From positions 1-60,522 of the IMG/VR virus record IMGVR_UViG_3300010373_000011: a DNA stretch of 60,522 nt; one strand, given 5' to 3'. The notes beneath the pieces were generated by a model. That model saw only the letters and a list, made by a program, of their open reading frames with translations. It did no database searches and was not told the origin of the DNA. Below, piece by piece: positions 1 through 6,170 of this stretch (its first letter is position 1; every line of letters starts with the position of its first letter). The stretch comes from a virus. A program made the position numbers and the translations under genes.

Positions 1-123
1 CGGCCTCCGAAAAACGCCTCGACACAAGCTCGCGGCGGCCACGTCGTTCCGCCCGCTCAAGGCCCCGTCGGATGGCTTCGCGGTCGTGCCGTCGCAATTG
101 TCCATGTGGGACAACGACCGCGA
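1..123. repeat. terminal direct repeat (contig closes on itself)
   Basis: Bases 1-123 are identical to 60400-60522. The reading frame that enters at base 2 continues the one opened by ATG 60335, so the two ends are one locus. The simplest explanation is a circular or circularly permuted genome of 60,399 bp assembled with a 123-bp overlap. A short physical terminal repeat cannot be excluded from sequence alone. Confidence 0.93.
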
Positions 124-1147
124 CGGCGATTGCGTGACCGCCGAGGAGGCCTTTGCCAAGGCCGTGTGGTCGATCATGTGCGGGCAGCCGGAGCTGTTCA
201 TTCCGGACGCCGAGGTCATTCGCTGGGCCAGCAAGTATGGATTTCTCAACGGTGCCGAACTGCCGGATGTGATGGATCAGATGGCCAAGGACGGTTTCAC
301 GGTCGGCGGCGTCAACTACAAGGATGGCCCCTACGGTCAGGCCGTGGACTACTCGAACGAATCGACGCTTCAATCAGCCATCGAAACGGGGCCGGTGAAG
401 ATCGGCATCGACGCCGACGCGCTGAGCCCGGATGCCGGCAATGGGAGCGGATGGTTTTCCATCGGCGGTTCGCCCGGTTCGTGGACGAACGAAGATCACT
501 GCGTTGGCCTGTGCGGGCACGGCACGGCCTCGTTCCTGTTCGGCAAGCTCGGGTTGCCGGTGCCGAACGCGATTGATCCGACGAAGCGCGGTTACCTGCT
601 GTTCACATGGAGCAGCATCGGGTTCGTCGATCACGACTGGCTCATGTCCACGGAAGCGGAAGCGTGGGTGAGGAACCCGACGACTGTGGGGCAGTCGCCG
701 GCGCCGGGGCCGACGCCCAGCCCCACGCCACCCGGCCCGACGCCCATTCCGCCGGCACCTCCTGGCCCGACATTACTCAATTCCACGGGAACGATCAGCA
801 TCCCCGGCCAGAGTATCCGCGACGGTTTCCGGACGCTCAGCATTCCCGGCCAGAGCGTTCCCGTGAGCGTTACCGGGGTGCTGCCGTCCAGCGGACTGAC
901 TACGGACGGCATCGCGGCGTTGCTCGCAGTGAGCGGATTTAGCCAAGTGTCGCTCGGTATTTCCTCGATCAACTGGCAACAGTTGCTCCAGGCGTTGTTG
1001 GTGATTCTGCCGATGGTGTTGCCGCTATTCCTCGGAAGCATCAGCGATGCGAGGGACGCGGCCGGAAAACTGACACCCGCGCAGTGGCAACAGATTATTA
1101 CCGCCGCGCTGTATTTGATTCAGCAACTGCTGGCGGGGGGCAACTGA
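1..1147 (+). CDS. papain-like cysteine peptidase with C-terminal hydrophobic tail (3' part; gene starts at 60335)
   Basis: The full product is 403 aa because translation starts at ATG 60335 and crosses the contig ends in frame. The segment NDRDGDCVTAEEAF places a candidate nucleophile Cys near residue 66 and EDHCVGLCGHG a candidate His near 188, in the order and spacing of papain-like (C1-type) folds. A WSS segment follows where papain has its Asn-Trp motif. A Pro-rich linker (about residues 205-235) leads to a C-terminal domain with hydrophobic helices (QALLVILPMVLPLFLG and a final LYLIQQLL). No signal peptide is visible. It sits at the end of the late transcript next to small membrane and secreted proteins, so a role in host exit or envelope damage is possible but only inferred. 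A GC-rich hairpin without a U-tract follows at about 1171-1190. Confidence 0.6.
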   Translation, partial: GLRKTPRHKLAAATSFRPLKAPSDGFAVVPSQLSMWDNDRDGDCVTAEEAFAKAVWSIMCGQPELFIPDAEVIRWASKYGFLNGAELPDVMDQMAKDGFTVGGVNYKDGPYGQAVDYSNESTLQSAIETGPVKIGIDADALSPDAGNGSGWFSIGGSPGSWTNEDHCVGLCGHGTASFLFGKLGLPVPNAIDPTKRGYLLFTWSSIGFVDHDWLMSTEAEAWVRNPTTVGQSPAPGPTPSPTPPGPTPIPPAPPGPTLLNSTGTISIPGQSIRDGFRTLSIPGQSVPVSVTGVLPSSGLTTDGIAALLAVSGFSQVSLGISSINWQQLLQALLVILPMVLPLFLGSISDARDAAGKLTPAQWQQIITAALYLIQQLLAGGN

Positions 1148-1227
1148 TAAGCCCAGTCCCCCCGGACCATCCGCCCGCGAGGGGGCGGGCGCGGTGATTC
1201 CGGGACGTGCTATTCGAAAGGATCCCC

Positions 1228-2058
1228 ATGCTCCGCCTCCGCTGCGAACAACTCGAAGCCCGCGACGTGCCGGCCAACACCATCGTCGGCCTCGATCCGG
1301 CCATCGATCTCAGCGGCTTCCCCGGCGGCGGCACGGGGCTTATTCCCGACTGGAACGGCGGCATCCAGGTGACGCTCGGCGACGTGAACGGCGACCATAT
1401 CCTTGATGTCGCGGCAGTGGCCCAGGATGGCGGCTCGGCTCATGTTGTGGTGTACGACGGCGCGACGAAAGCGGAGCTCGGTTCGTTCATCGCCTTTGAT
1501 CCAAGCTTCCGCGGCGGCGCTCACGCCGTGATGACGAACGTTCCGCAGTTCGCATCGACGCTACTCGTGGTTCCGGGTGCGGGCGGCGGCCCGGTGGTAC
1601 AAGAGTACCGCTTCGTCGCGGGTAAAGGATTCCAGATTATCCACTCGGAGTTACTGCCTTATGACCAAGAGTATCGCGGCGGCTTGCAGGTCAGTACGGG
1701 GCCGGTCGTTCCCGGTGGTCAACCGGATGCCTTTTTCCTTCCCGCTATCGGCAGTGGTGGCCCGCAGCTCGTGGTCATGGACCTGCAAAGTGGTGTGGTG
1801 GTGTCCTCGTTCTACGCCGGACCGGTGGACGAAACGGACGTAACGTTCGAGCCGAGCGGCGGCACGATCACGATTCCCAGCGGCGTGACGGCGGATGGAC
1901 TGATTCAGTTCGCCCCGCCGCATCGTCTCGGGGTTGTCGTGCAAGATGGCCCGGTTGTGAATGGATTCGTTGATTCGCGCGTGTACGACGTGCTGAGCGG
2001 TGTGGATGTGACGGCGCGGTTTCCGGTGGACGGTCCGCCGGAGCCGCCGCCAGTGTAG
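1228..2058 (+). CDS. planctomycete-type secreted protein with LExR-type N-terminus and FG-GAP-like repeat
   Basis: Start ATG 1228 is chosen because GAAAGGA (1216-1222) is well placed; a GTG at 1207 is in frame but has no ribosome site. The 276-aa product begins MLRLRCEQLEARDVPA. This is the short N-terminal sorting motif seen on large extracellular proteins of Gemmata and relatives and hardly ever outside planctomycetes. Residues about 45-75 (LGDVNGDHILDVAAVA) match an FG-GAP/VCBS repeat with its calcium-binding DxNxDxxxD pattern. The rest is beta-rich and Gly-rich, and it ends in a PPEPPPV tail. It was probably captured from the host, and it strongly indicates host range. Function is unknown; surface display or cell-envelope alteration is plausible. 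Confidence 0.8.
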   Translation: MLRLRCEQLEARDVPANTIVGLDPAIDLSGFPGGGTGLIPDWNGGIQVTLGDVNGDHILDVAAVAQDGGSAHVVVYDGATKAELGSFIAFDPSFRGGAHAVMTNVPQFASTLLVVPGAGGGPVVQEYRFVAGKGFQIIHSELLPYDQEYRGGLQVSTGPVVPGGQPDAFFLPAIGSGGPQLVVMDLQSGVVVSSFYAGPVDETDVTFEPSGGTITIPSGVTADGLIQFAPPHRLGVVVQDGPVVNGFVDSRVYDVLSGVDVTARFPVDGPPEPPPV

Positions 2059-2161
2059 TTGCCCGGCACTACTGAGCGGAGCGGCCAAGTCGTTAGGCCG
2101 TCCGGTGCTCGTTGCCCGATAGCTCAGGCCGGTTGTTTCCAACGGAGTGGGGTAGCAAACG

Positions 2162-2575
2162 ATGGAACCGTTCCTCATCGTCGTTGTCGCAATGCTGCTC
2201 CTGTGGATCGCGGTTCTCAATGTGGAGAATCGCCGGCTCGTGAACCTCATGCGGGGGTTCGCGACTGTGGCACACGACCTCTCAGCCATCGTGAACAAGT
2301 TCGCCGCCGGGATGGGCGGCGATGATGATGACGATGATGTAGACGATACGGATGCAGGCAAGCACAGAGTTGACGTAACGCGCGGCACGGGGGCTAACGG
2401 GGCGTTCACGGATTCCGATCTCTGGACCGCCGCCGAACGAATCGGAGACGGTCCGTTCGCTTCACGAATTCGCGAAGTGCTTCGAGAGAATGCGGAGATG
2501 CGGCGGGAGCTGGGCCGGGCATCGCCGCTTGAACCGGCTCACGCACCGGCTCACTCGACAGCCACTCGCTCATGA
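2162..2575 (+). CDS. membrane-anchored protein with acidic linker and coiled coil
   Basis: 137 aa. Residues 5-22 form one strong N-terminal transmembrane helix, followed by a charged helix. An acidic run of consecutive Asp lies near residue 54, and a helical segment rich in Glu/Arg near 90-120. The last 20 residues (Ala/Pro/His-rich) look less like real protein, and an opposing minus-strand reading frame overlaps this end. No family is recognised. It stands between the two secreted-protein genes and a tRNA in the late transcript. Confidence 0.6.
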   Translation: MEPFLIVVVAMLLLWIAVLNVENRRLVNLMRGFATVAHDLSAIVNKFAAGMGGDDDDDDVDDTDAGKHRVDVTRGTGANGAFTDSDLWTAAERIGDGPFASRIREVLRENAEMRRELGRASPLEPAHAPAHSTATRS

Positions 2576-2672
2576 GCAGTGTCGGGTTCCCGCACAGTTC
2601 GGCGATGGCGTCGTAGTCGTTCATGGTGATGTGCCCTCGAAAGAGGGCTGTTGAGGGTGCAAGGTTCGTGCC

Positions 2673-2747
2673 GCAGCCGAAGCTCAAATGGTAGAGCACC
2701 GGGCAACTAACCCGTATGGGATGTAGGTTCGACTCCTACCGGCTGCT
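2673..2747 (+). tRNA. tRNA-like gene, isotype uncertain (unusual anticodon loop)
   Basis: A clear cloverleaf: acceptor GCAGCCG (2673-2679) pairs with CGGCTGC (2740-2746). The D arm is GCTC/GAGC with AAATGGTA in the loop. The T arm is GTAGG-TTCGACT-CCTAC (2723-2739). The anticodon stem is only four perfect pairs (CGGG/CCCG) around the loop CAACTAA, which lacks the almost universal U33. Depending on register the anticodon would be ACU, CUA (amber) or AAC. The variable loop is 7 nt and no CCA is encoded (CTA follows). It may be a real phage tRNA with odd decoding or a decaying one. Confidence 0.75.
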
Positions 2748-2782
2748 CTAATTATCGTTCGCTGTAACAAGGAGCCTCGTTG

Positions 2783-3280
2783 ATGCGTCTTATTATTGTT
2801 TTGCTCACTTTCGTGACACTCGCAACCACGGCCACAGCCGGCCCACTGCGCCGCCGGACCGTGCTTCGCCATCGAGCCACGACGTACACGCTCAATACGC
2901 CGCTCGGCCCGGTGAGCCGCAAGACCGAGCACACGACGATCCGCGGGCCAGGGGCGAGTGCCGCTGTCATCGATGCGCTCGCGGAAGTGAATGCGAAGCG
3001 GGCCGCGCGGGGCTTACCGGGGTTCGTCGCTGACCCGGCGCTCACGCAAGCGGCTCAGGCGGCGGCCGCGTTTCGCGCTACCAATCGCATCGAGGGGCAC
3101 ACGAGCAACGACTTCGCTTTTTTGCCGCCGGGCAGCGCCGCTCACGCTGCCGGGTGTGCGGCCATCGATTCGTCCTGGGGCTTCCTGTCATGCTGCCAGT
3201 GGGAGCGGTGGACGTATGCCGGGGCCGCGTCGGTCGTGGGGAGTGACGGGAAGGTGTATCACCATTTGTTTGTGAGGTAA
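2783..3280 (+). CDS. secreted CAP/SCP-like domain protein
   Basis: Start ATG 2783 follows AAGGAG (2769-2774); a TTG three bases earlier is less likely. The 165-aa product has an N-terminal signal peptide (RLIIVLLTFVTLATTATAG). The helix ALAEVNAKRAARGLPGFV then resembles the opening helix of CAP (SCP/PR-1) domains, with DPALTQAAQAAAAFRA after it. The C-terminus WTYAGAASVVGSDGKVYHHLFVR fits the closing strands. The family is extracellular and common in planctomycetes. The gene directly follows the tRNA and is probably co-transcribed with the next gene, whose start is only 3 nt downstream. Role unknown; cell-surface action is inferred from the signal peptide. Confidence 0.7.
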   Translation: MRLIIVLLTFVTLATTATAGPLRRRTVLRHRATTYTLNTPLGPVSRKTEHTTIRGPGASAAVIDALAEVNAKRAARGLPGFVADPALTQAAQAAAAFRATNRIEGHTSNDFAFLPPGSAAHAAGCAAIDSSWGFLSCCQWERWTYAGAASVVGSDGKVYHHLFVR

Positions 3281-3283
3281 GTG

Positions 3284-3694
3284 ATGCCGCCAGAAGCCGC
3301 CGAACTCGAAGACGCCATTGCCCGCGCCAAGGCGGAGCAAGGGGAACTGCGCGAGCAGCTGGCACGCCAGGACGTGATTATTGGGGCGTTGATTGCGGAG
3401 AACGCAAGCCTCAAGCGGCAGGTAGAGTTTCTTCGTCAGCCAATGCCCGCGATCACGGATGGGTTCGTGACTTCCGCCAATGACCCATTCGCCAACACAA
3501 CGATCCACGCCGGCCCAACCATCACCGACTACTCCCGGCCGTTCTCTCTGACGCCGCCGGCCGTCGTGCAGATGCCCGGTCAACTCGGCGCGCCGGACGG
3601 CCTGCCGATGGGCGAGCCGGCCCCGATGAGCCTGGCGGAAGAGAACGCAGGGCTGCGGAATGTGGAGCAGTCGCAGTTGCAGCCGCCGCAATGA
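3284..3694 (+). CDS. coiled-coil protein
   Basis: 136 aa starting at ATG 3284, immediately after the stop of the CAP protein; a GTG at 3281 is also in frame. Residues 5-50 form an amphipathic coiled coil with Ala, Leu and Glu heptads (ELEDAIARAKAEQGELREQL). The middle is low in structure and Pro-rich, and a second short helix (SLAEENAGLRNVEQ) lies at the C-terminus. No family is recognised. It is part of the late accessory cluster. Confidence 0.65.
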   Translation: MPPEAAELEDAIARAKAEQGELREQLARQDVIIGALIAENASLKRQVEFLRQPMPAITDGFVTSANDPFANTTIHAGPTITDYSRPFSLTPPAVVQMPGQLGAPDGLPMGEPAPMSLAEENAGLRNVEQSQLQPPQ

Positions 3695-3695
3695 A

Positions 3696-3755
3696 TCACC
3701 CCGGTCGGTGCCTAAACCCGTGACACGGCGAGGGGTCTCTCGCCGGTCGGGGTGA
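3696..3755 (+). other. nested intergenic RNA hairpin
   Basis: Outer arms TCACCCCG (3696-3703) and CGGGGTGA (3748-3755) pair perfectly. They enclose a second stem GGCGAG (3727-3732)/CTCGCC (3739-3744). There is no U-tract, so this is not a classical terminator. It lies directly between the coiled-coil gene and a 39-aa membrane protein and may set mRNA stability or expression. Confidence 0.5.
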
Positions 3756-3775
3756 ACTGACAAAGAGGAATCGCA

Positions 3776-3895
3776 ATGGCCTCGTGGGGCGACGGATTCG
3801 GCAACTTGTTCGACGGGCTGATTGCTCTCGTCAAGTGGCTCGCCATCGCCCTGGTCGCGGCCATCGGTGTGATCGTGTGGTTGTGTTTTCGCTAG
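3776..3895 (+). CDS. 39-aa single-span membrane protein
   Basis: ATG 3776 follows AGAGGA at good spacing and the frame ends at TAG 3893-3895. The product is a short polar N-terminus (MASWGDGFGNLFDG) then one long hydrophobic helix (about residues 15-37) ending in CFR. Size and topology resemble minimal phage lysis or holin-regulating peptides, and it sits in the late cluster after the secreted proteins. No sequence family is recognised, so a lysis role is inference only. Confidence 0.65.
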   Translation: MASWGDGFGNLFDGLIALVKWLAIALVAAIGVIVWLCFR

Positions 3896-3930
3896 ATGGA
3901 TTGTTTTGCCCTTCAAGGAGGTCTCTACTC

Positions 3931-4284
3931 ATGCGTCTCATGCTCGCGGCCGTGGCCGCAATCTGCTTTCTCGTGCTGGCCGGCGATGCCACGGCCGGGC
4001 CGATCCGAAGGATTGCTGCGGCAATTGCCGAACGCCGGGCGGAGCGGAACGGCGGCTGCCAGGCCGCAACCACCGGCCCCGCCGCTATTCCCCGCGTCGC
4101 CGCCTGCAATTGTGCCGGCGGATGCCAATGCCCGGCCGGTGTCCCGTGCGTCAATCCCGCTGGATGCCCCGCAAAGGCGACTCTCCACTTAACGCCGTCG
4201 TTCGCTGCCCCGGCGCTGTCGTCGGGCTGCCCCGGCGGTGTGTGCCCGGCACCGGCGAGGCGGGGATTGTTTGGTTGGCGGTGA
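3931..4284 (+). CDS. small secreted cysteine-rich protein
   Basis: Start ATG 3931 follows a perfect AAGGAGG (3915-3921), the strongest ribosome site in this cluster. The 117-aa product has a signal peptide (RLMLAAVAAICFLVLAGDATAG), a basic helix (RRIAAAIAERRAERN), then a domain with about ten cysteines in CxC, CxxxC and similar patterns (CNCAGGCQCPAGVPCVNP) and a basic C-terminus. Such short Cys-rich secreted proteins recur in planctomycetes. It is the last gene before the late terminator. Function unknown. Confidence 0.7.
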   Translation: MRLMLAAVAAICFLVLAGDATAGPIRRIAAAIAERRAERNGGCQAATTGPAAIPRVAACNCAGGCQCPAGVPCVNPAGCPAKATLHLTPSFAAPALSSGCPGGVCPAPARRGLFGWR

Positions 4285-4308
4285 TGCGGAGTAAATGCCG
4301 CGCATGAC

Positions 4309-4339
4309 AACGCCCTCGGGTGATGCCGAGGGCGTTTTT
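4309..4339 (+). terminator. rho-independent terminator ending the late transcript
   Basis: AACGCCCTCGG (4309-4319) pairs perfectly with CCGAGGGCGTT (4326-4336) around GTGATG and is followed by a T run to 4339. It separates the plus-strand late genes from the minus-strand cluster that converges on it from 8.1 kb. Confidence 0.9.
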
Positions 4340-4343
4340 CGTT

Positions 4344-4547
4344 TCACGATGTCGTGGCATCTGACTGATGTTCTTTTTGAATGTATTCATGGCCCCACGG
4401 CTTCGACCCCGGCGGTTCCCCATGCACTGGCCCGTGAATGGCCTTGTGCTTTTGGTGGCCACAGAGCGAGCATGCTCCGCACCGGCAGTTCGGCCAGGTC
4501 GGGCACTCCCGAATATCAATTGCCCCTGTTTCTGCCCCTGTTTCCAT
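4344..4547 (-). CDS. small zinc-binding-type protein
   Basis: 67 aa on the minus strand with GAGAGGTGAG before its ATG (4547). Cysteines in the order CPTWPNCRCGACSLCG followed by HQKHKAIHGP suggest one or two treble-clef-like metal sites. It is the last gene of the minus-strand operon and lies 3 nt downstream of the previous stop. No family is recognised. Confidence 0.6.
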   Translation of the reverse strand: METGAETGAIDIRECPTWPNCRCGACSLCGHQKHKAIHGPVHGEPPGSKPWGHEYIQKEHQSDATTS

Positions 4548-4550
4548 TTC

Positions 4551-4757
4551 TCACCTCTCCATCAGATGCACCACTTCCACCGCCTCGCCCCGCAGCAATC
4601 GCGCCGGGGCACGCTCCAGAGCGTCCGCGCAGTCGGTACAGATGCCGTAGGCGATGCCAGTGCCATCGCGCGGAAGGCGAAGCAACTCCAGACTCACGAA
4701 CGTCGCGGCGTCCTTGGGGAGCTGGCAGAGCGGGCAGGTGCGGGGGTCGGTGGTCAT
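4551..4757 (-). CDS. small CxxC protein
   Basis: Start ATG 4757 overlaps the stop of the upstream gene (ATGA), indicating translational coupling. The 68-aa product has TCPLCQ near its N-terminus and CTDC about 35 residues later, typical of a one-zinc ribbon. The remainder is helical and Leu-rich. No family is recognised. Confidence 0.65.
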   Translation of the reverse strand: MTTDPRTCPLCQLPKDAATFVSLELLRLPRDGTGIAYGICTDCADALERAPARLLRGEAVEVVHLMER

Positions 4758-5050
4758 GATTCGCCCTCGTAATACTCCGTCTCGCCGATGTGCTCCCAAT
4801 GCGCCAACTCCAGGTCATCATCGTCAGGCCACGTCGTATACCGCATCTCGTCGATTTCCATGAACCCCTGGACGGCTTTCGCGAAGTTCTCCTTGCACCA
4901 CGCGCGAGCCGCCTCCAACGTGGTGAAGCTCTTGTACCGATGCACGGCGTCGTCGGGGTCGCACTCGCCATATTCATTGAGCGGCGTTTCGACGATGTAG
5001 TCCACCTGGAACTTGATATCGCCGAGTTTGGAACGAGCGCGGAGTTTCAC
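4754..5050 (-). CDS. hypothetical acidic protein
   Basis: Start GTG 5050 is chosen because it overlaps the stop of the previous gene (GTGA) and follows GAAAGGGGAAA; upstream codons in this frame look non-coding. 98 aa, rich in Asp, Glu, Trp and Tyr (TTWPDDDDLELAHWEHIGE). A helix resembling a small phage accessory fold (LEAARAWCKENFAKAVQGF) lies in the middle. No family is recognised. Confidence 0.6.
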   Translation of the reverse strand: MKLRARSKLGDIKFQVDYIVETPLNEYGECDPDDAVHRYKSFTTLEAARAWCKENFAKAVQGFMEIDEMRYTTWPDDDDLELAHWEHIGETEYYEGES

Positions 5051-5421
5051 GGCGTTTCCCCTTTCGCTTCCATGTCGAGTTCGGTTTCCTCTTCCCACTG
5101 TTCGCGCTGCGACTGGCTCAGTTCGAATTCGAGCAGCATATCCCGCAGTTCCTCCATGCCGTGCGCAGACGCAATCGTTTTCAAGCAAGCTCGCCATCGG
5201 CCCAGCCCGTCACCGGTTCTCGCTAGGGGAATATCGTCCGCCCCACATTCCGCGTCGATGTCAGCGCTGGTGATTTTGGTCTCCGCAACGTGAACGCCAG
5301 CCTCATCCCGCCAGTACTCGAACGCCTCTTCGCGGGTTTGATTCGCCGCGACGAAGTTGTCCACGATGGTGGAGAACACTGCATATTTGCCATTCGGCTG
5401 CTTAACTGCAAAACGCGGCAT
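5047..5421 (-). CDS. hypothetical protein
   Basis: 124 aa from ATG 5421 (GGAGGATAGCT just upstream). The first 45 residues read as a beta-rich segment with the shape FAVKQPNGKYAVFSTIVDNF. They are followed by a helix and a strongly acidic C-terminus (REQWEEETELDMEAKGE). It is coupled to the next gene by a GTGA overlap. No family is recognised. Confidence 0.65.
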   Translation of the reverse strand: MPRFAVKQPNGKYAVFSTIVDNFVAANQTREEAFEYWRDEAGVHVAETKITSADIDAECGADDIPLARTGDGLGRWRACLKTIASAHGMEELRDMLLEFELSQSQREQWEEETELDMEAKGETP

Positions 5422-5473
5422 AGCTATCCTCCGGTTTTTCCTTTCGCCTTGGCAATGGCGGCGCGGGCCGCAT

Positions 5474-5668
5474 TTATTCGCTGCGAATCGCCTTCACAAG
5501 TTCTGTGTTCGCCACTTTCGACATCACCTTCAATCCGCTGAAGACAGATTTCGAGTGCGGAAAGAAGGTCCTGCAAGCCAATTTCACGACGGCGGCACGC
5601 ATCAATCGCGCCTGTTCCCGGCGAGTCTTCGGATCGCCGTACATGTCCACCAGGCCGGGGACGATCAC
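5474..5668 (-). CDS. small basic protein (frame uncertain)
   Basis: GTG 5668 overlaps the stop of the upstream gene (GTGA), the same coupling used twice downstream. It gives 64 aa starting MIVPGLVDMYGDPKTRREQ, a basic helical protein with high GC at third codon positions. A second open frame on the same strand ends at 5424 and looks protein-like over its last 60 residues but has no good start. A frameshift joining the two, or a separate gene with a rare start, is possible. Confidence 0.45.
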   Translation of the reverse strand: MIVPGLVDMYGDPKTRREQARLMRAAVVKLACRTFFPHSKSVFSGLKVMSKVANTELVKAIRSE

Positions 5669-6117
5669 GAGCGCCCCCACGGTTTGAGCCACGGCAACTG
5701 GGGCACGCGGCGGTAATACGCCTTGCGCTCCAGTGCCTTGTGCGGCCGGTCGCCCATCCGTCGCGGCCGCGTCCACACGGTGAATACCCACTCCTTGCCG
5801 GCGTCGGAATCCAGCGGCAACCGGTCGATGCTCCGCGTGTCCAGGTGGCACGACCACGGATTCGCCGTGCCGTCGTCCAGCAAAATTTCCAGGGCATCGG
5901 CCTGTTTCCCCGCTGGCCACGGCCCCCGCGAGATGACGGCTTCGCGGCCGGCGGCCAGGTCCGGGATTATCGTCTCCAGCAGCGGCGGCACGAGCAAACG
6001 GAACGCCCCCGCGTTGGTGGAGAGGTAGAGGTTGCCCGCCGTGGCCGCATCAGTTCGCCAATAATTTGTGGTGGTGATTAGTGGCCCGTGGCTGGAGATT
6101 TTCAGGAGCATTGGCAT
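5665..6117 (-). CDS. hypothetical protein
   Basis: 150 aa from ATG 6117 with GATGAGG upstream. The N-terminus MPMLLKISSHGPLITTTNYW is beta-like; the middle carries EVVISRGPWP-like strands, and the C-terminus is basic (RPRRMGDRPHKALERKAYYRR). No family is recognised. It is preceded by two tandem hairpins and followed by a coupled gene. Confidence 0.65.
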   Translation of the reverse strand: MPMLLKISSHGPLITTTNYWRTDAATAGNLYLSTNAGAFRLLVPPLLETIIPDLAAGREAVISRGPWPAGKQADALEILLDDGTANPWSCHLDTRSIDRLPLDSDAGKEWVFTVWTRPRRMGDRPHKALERKAYYRRVPQLPWLKPWGRS

Positions 6118-6128
6118 GGCCTCATCAG

Positions 6129-6164
6129 TACCCGCATTACGGGTAGACCGGGCCGGAGCCCGGT
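6129..6164 (-). other. two tandem intergenic hairpins
   Basis: On the minus-strand transcript ACCGGGC/GCCCGGT (6147-6164) is followed one base later by TACCCG/CGGGTA (6129-6145). Neither has a U-tract. They lie between the 539-aa gene and the next gene of the same operon, where they could stabilise the upstream message or act as a processing site. Confidence 0.5.
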
Positions 6165-6170
6165 TTCGGC

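Noticed and set aside
2350-2372. Additional GCAGGCAA in the 2162-2575 gene
   Set aside because: At the required distance the sequence is TGACGT rather than (G/C)ANAAT, so it was not counted as a late motif.
2406-2627. Minus-strand frame starting MNDYDAIAELCGNPTLLMSEW
   Set aside because: The first 20 residues look protein-like, but the rest is antisense to the membrane protein gene and it would oppose the whole cluster. Left as a weak possibility only.
5424-5650. Alternative minus-strand frame ending at 5424 (EIGLQDLLSALEICLQRIEG)
   Set aside because: Composition is reasonable but there is no usable start codon. The GTGA-coupled frame 5474-5668 was preferred; a frameshift between them stays possible.
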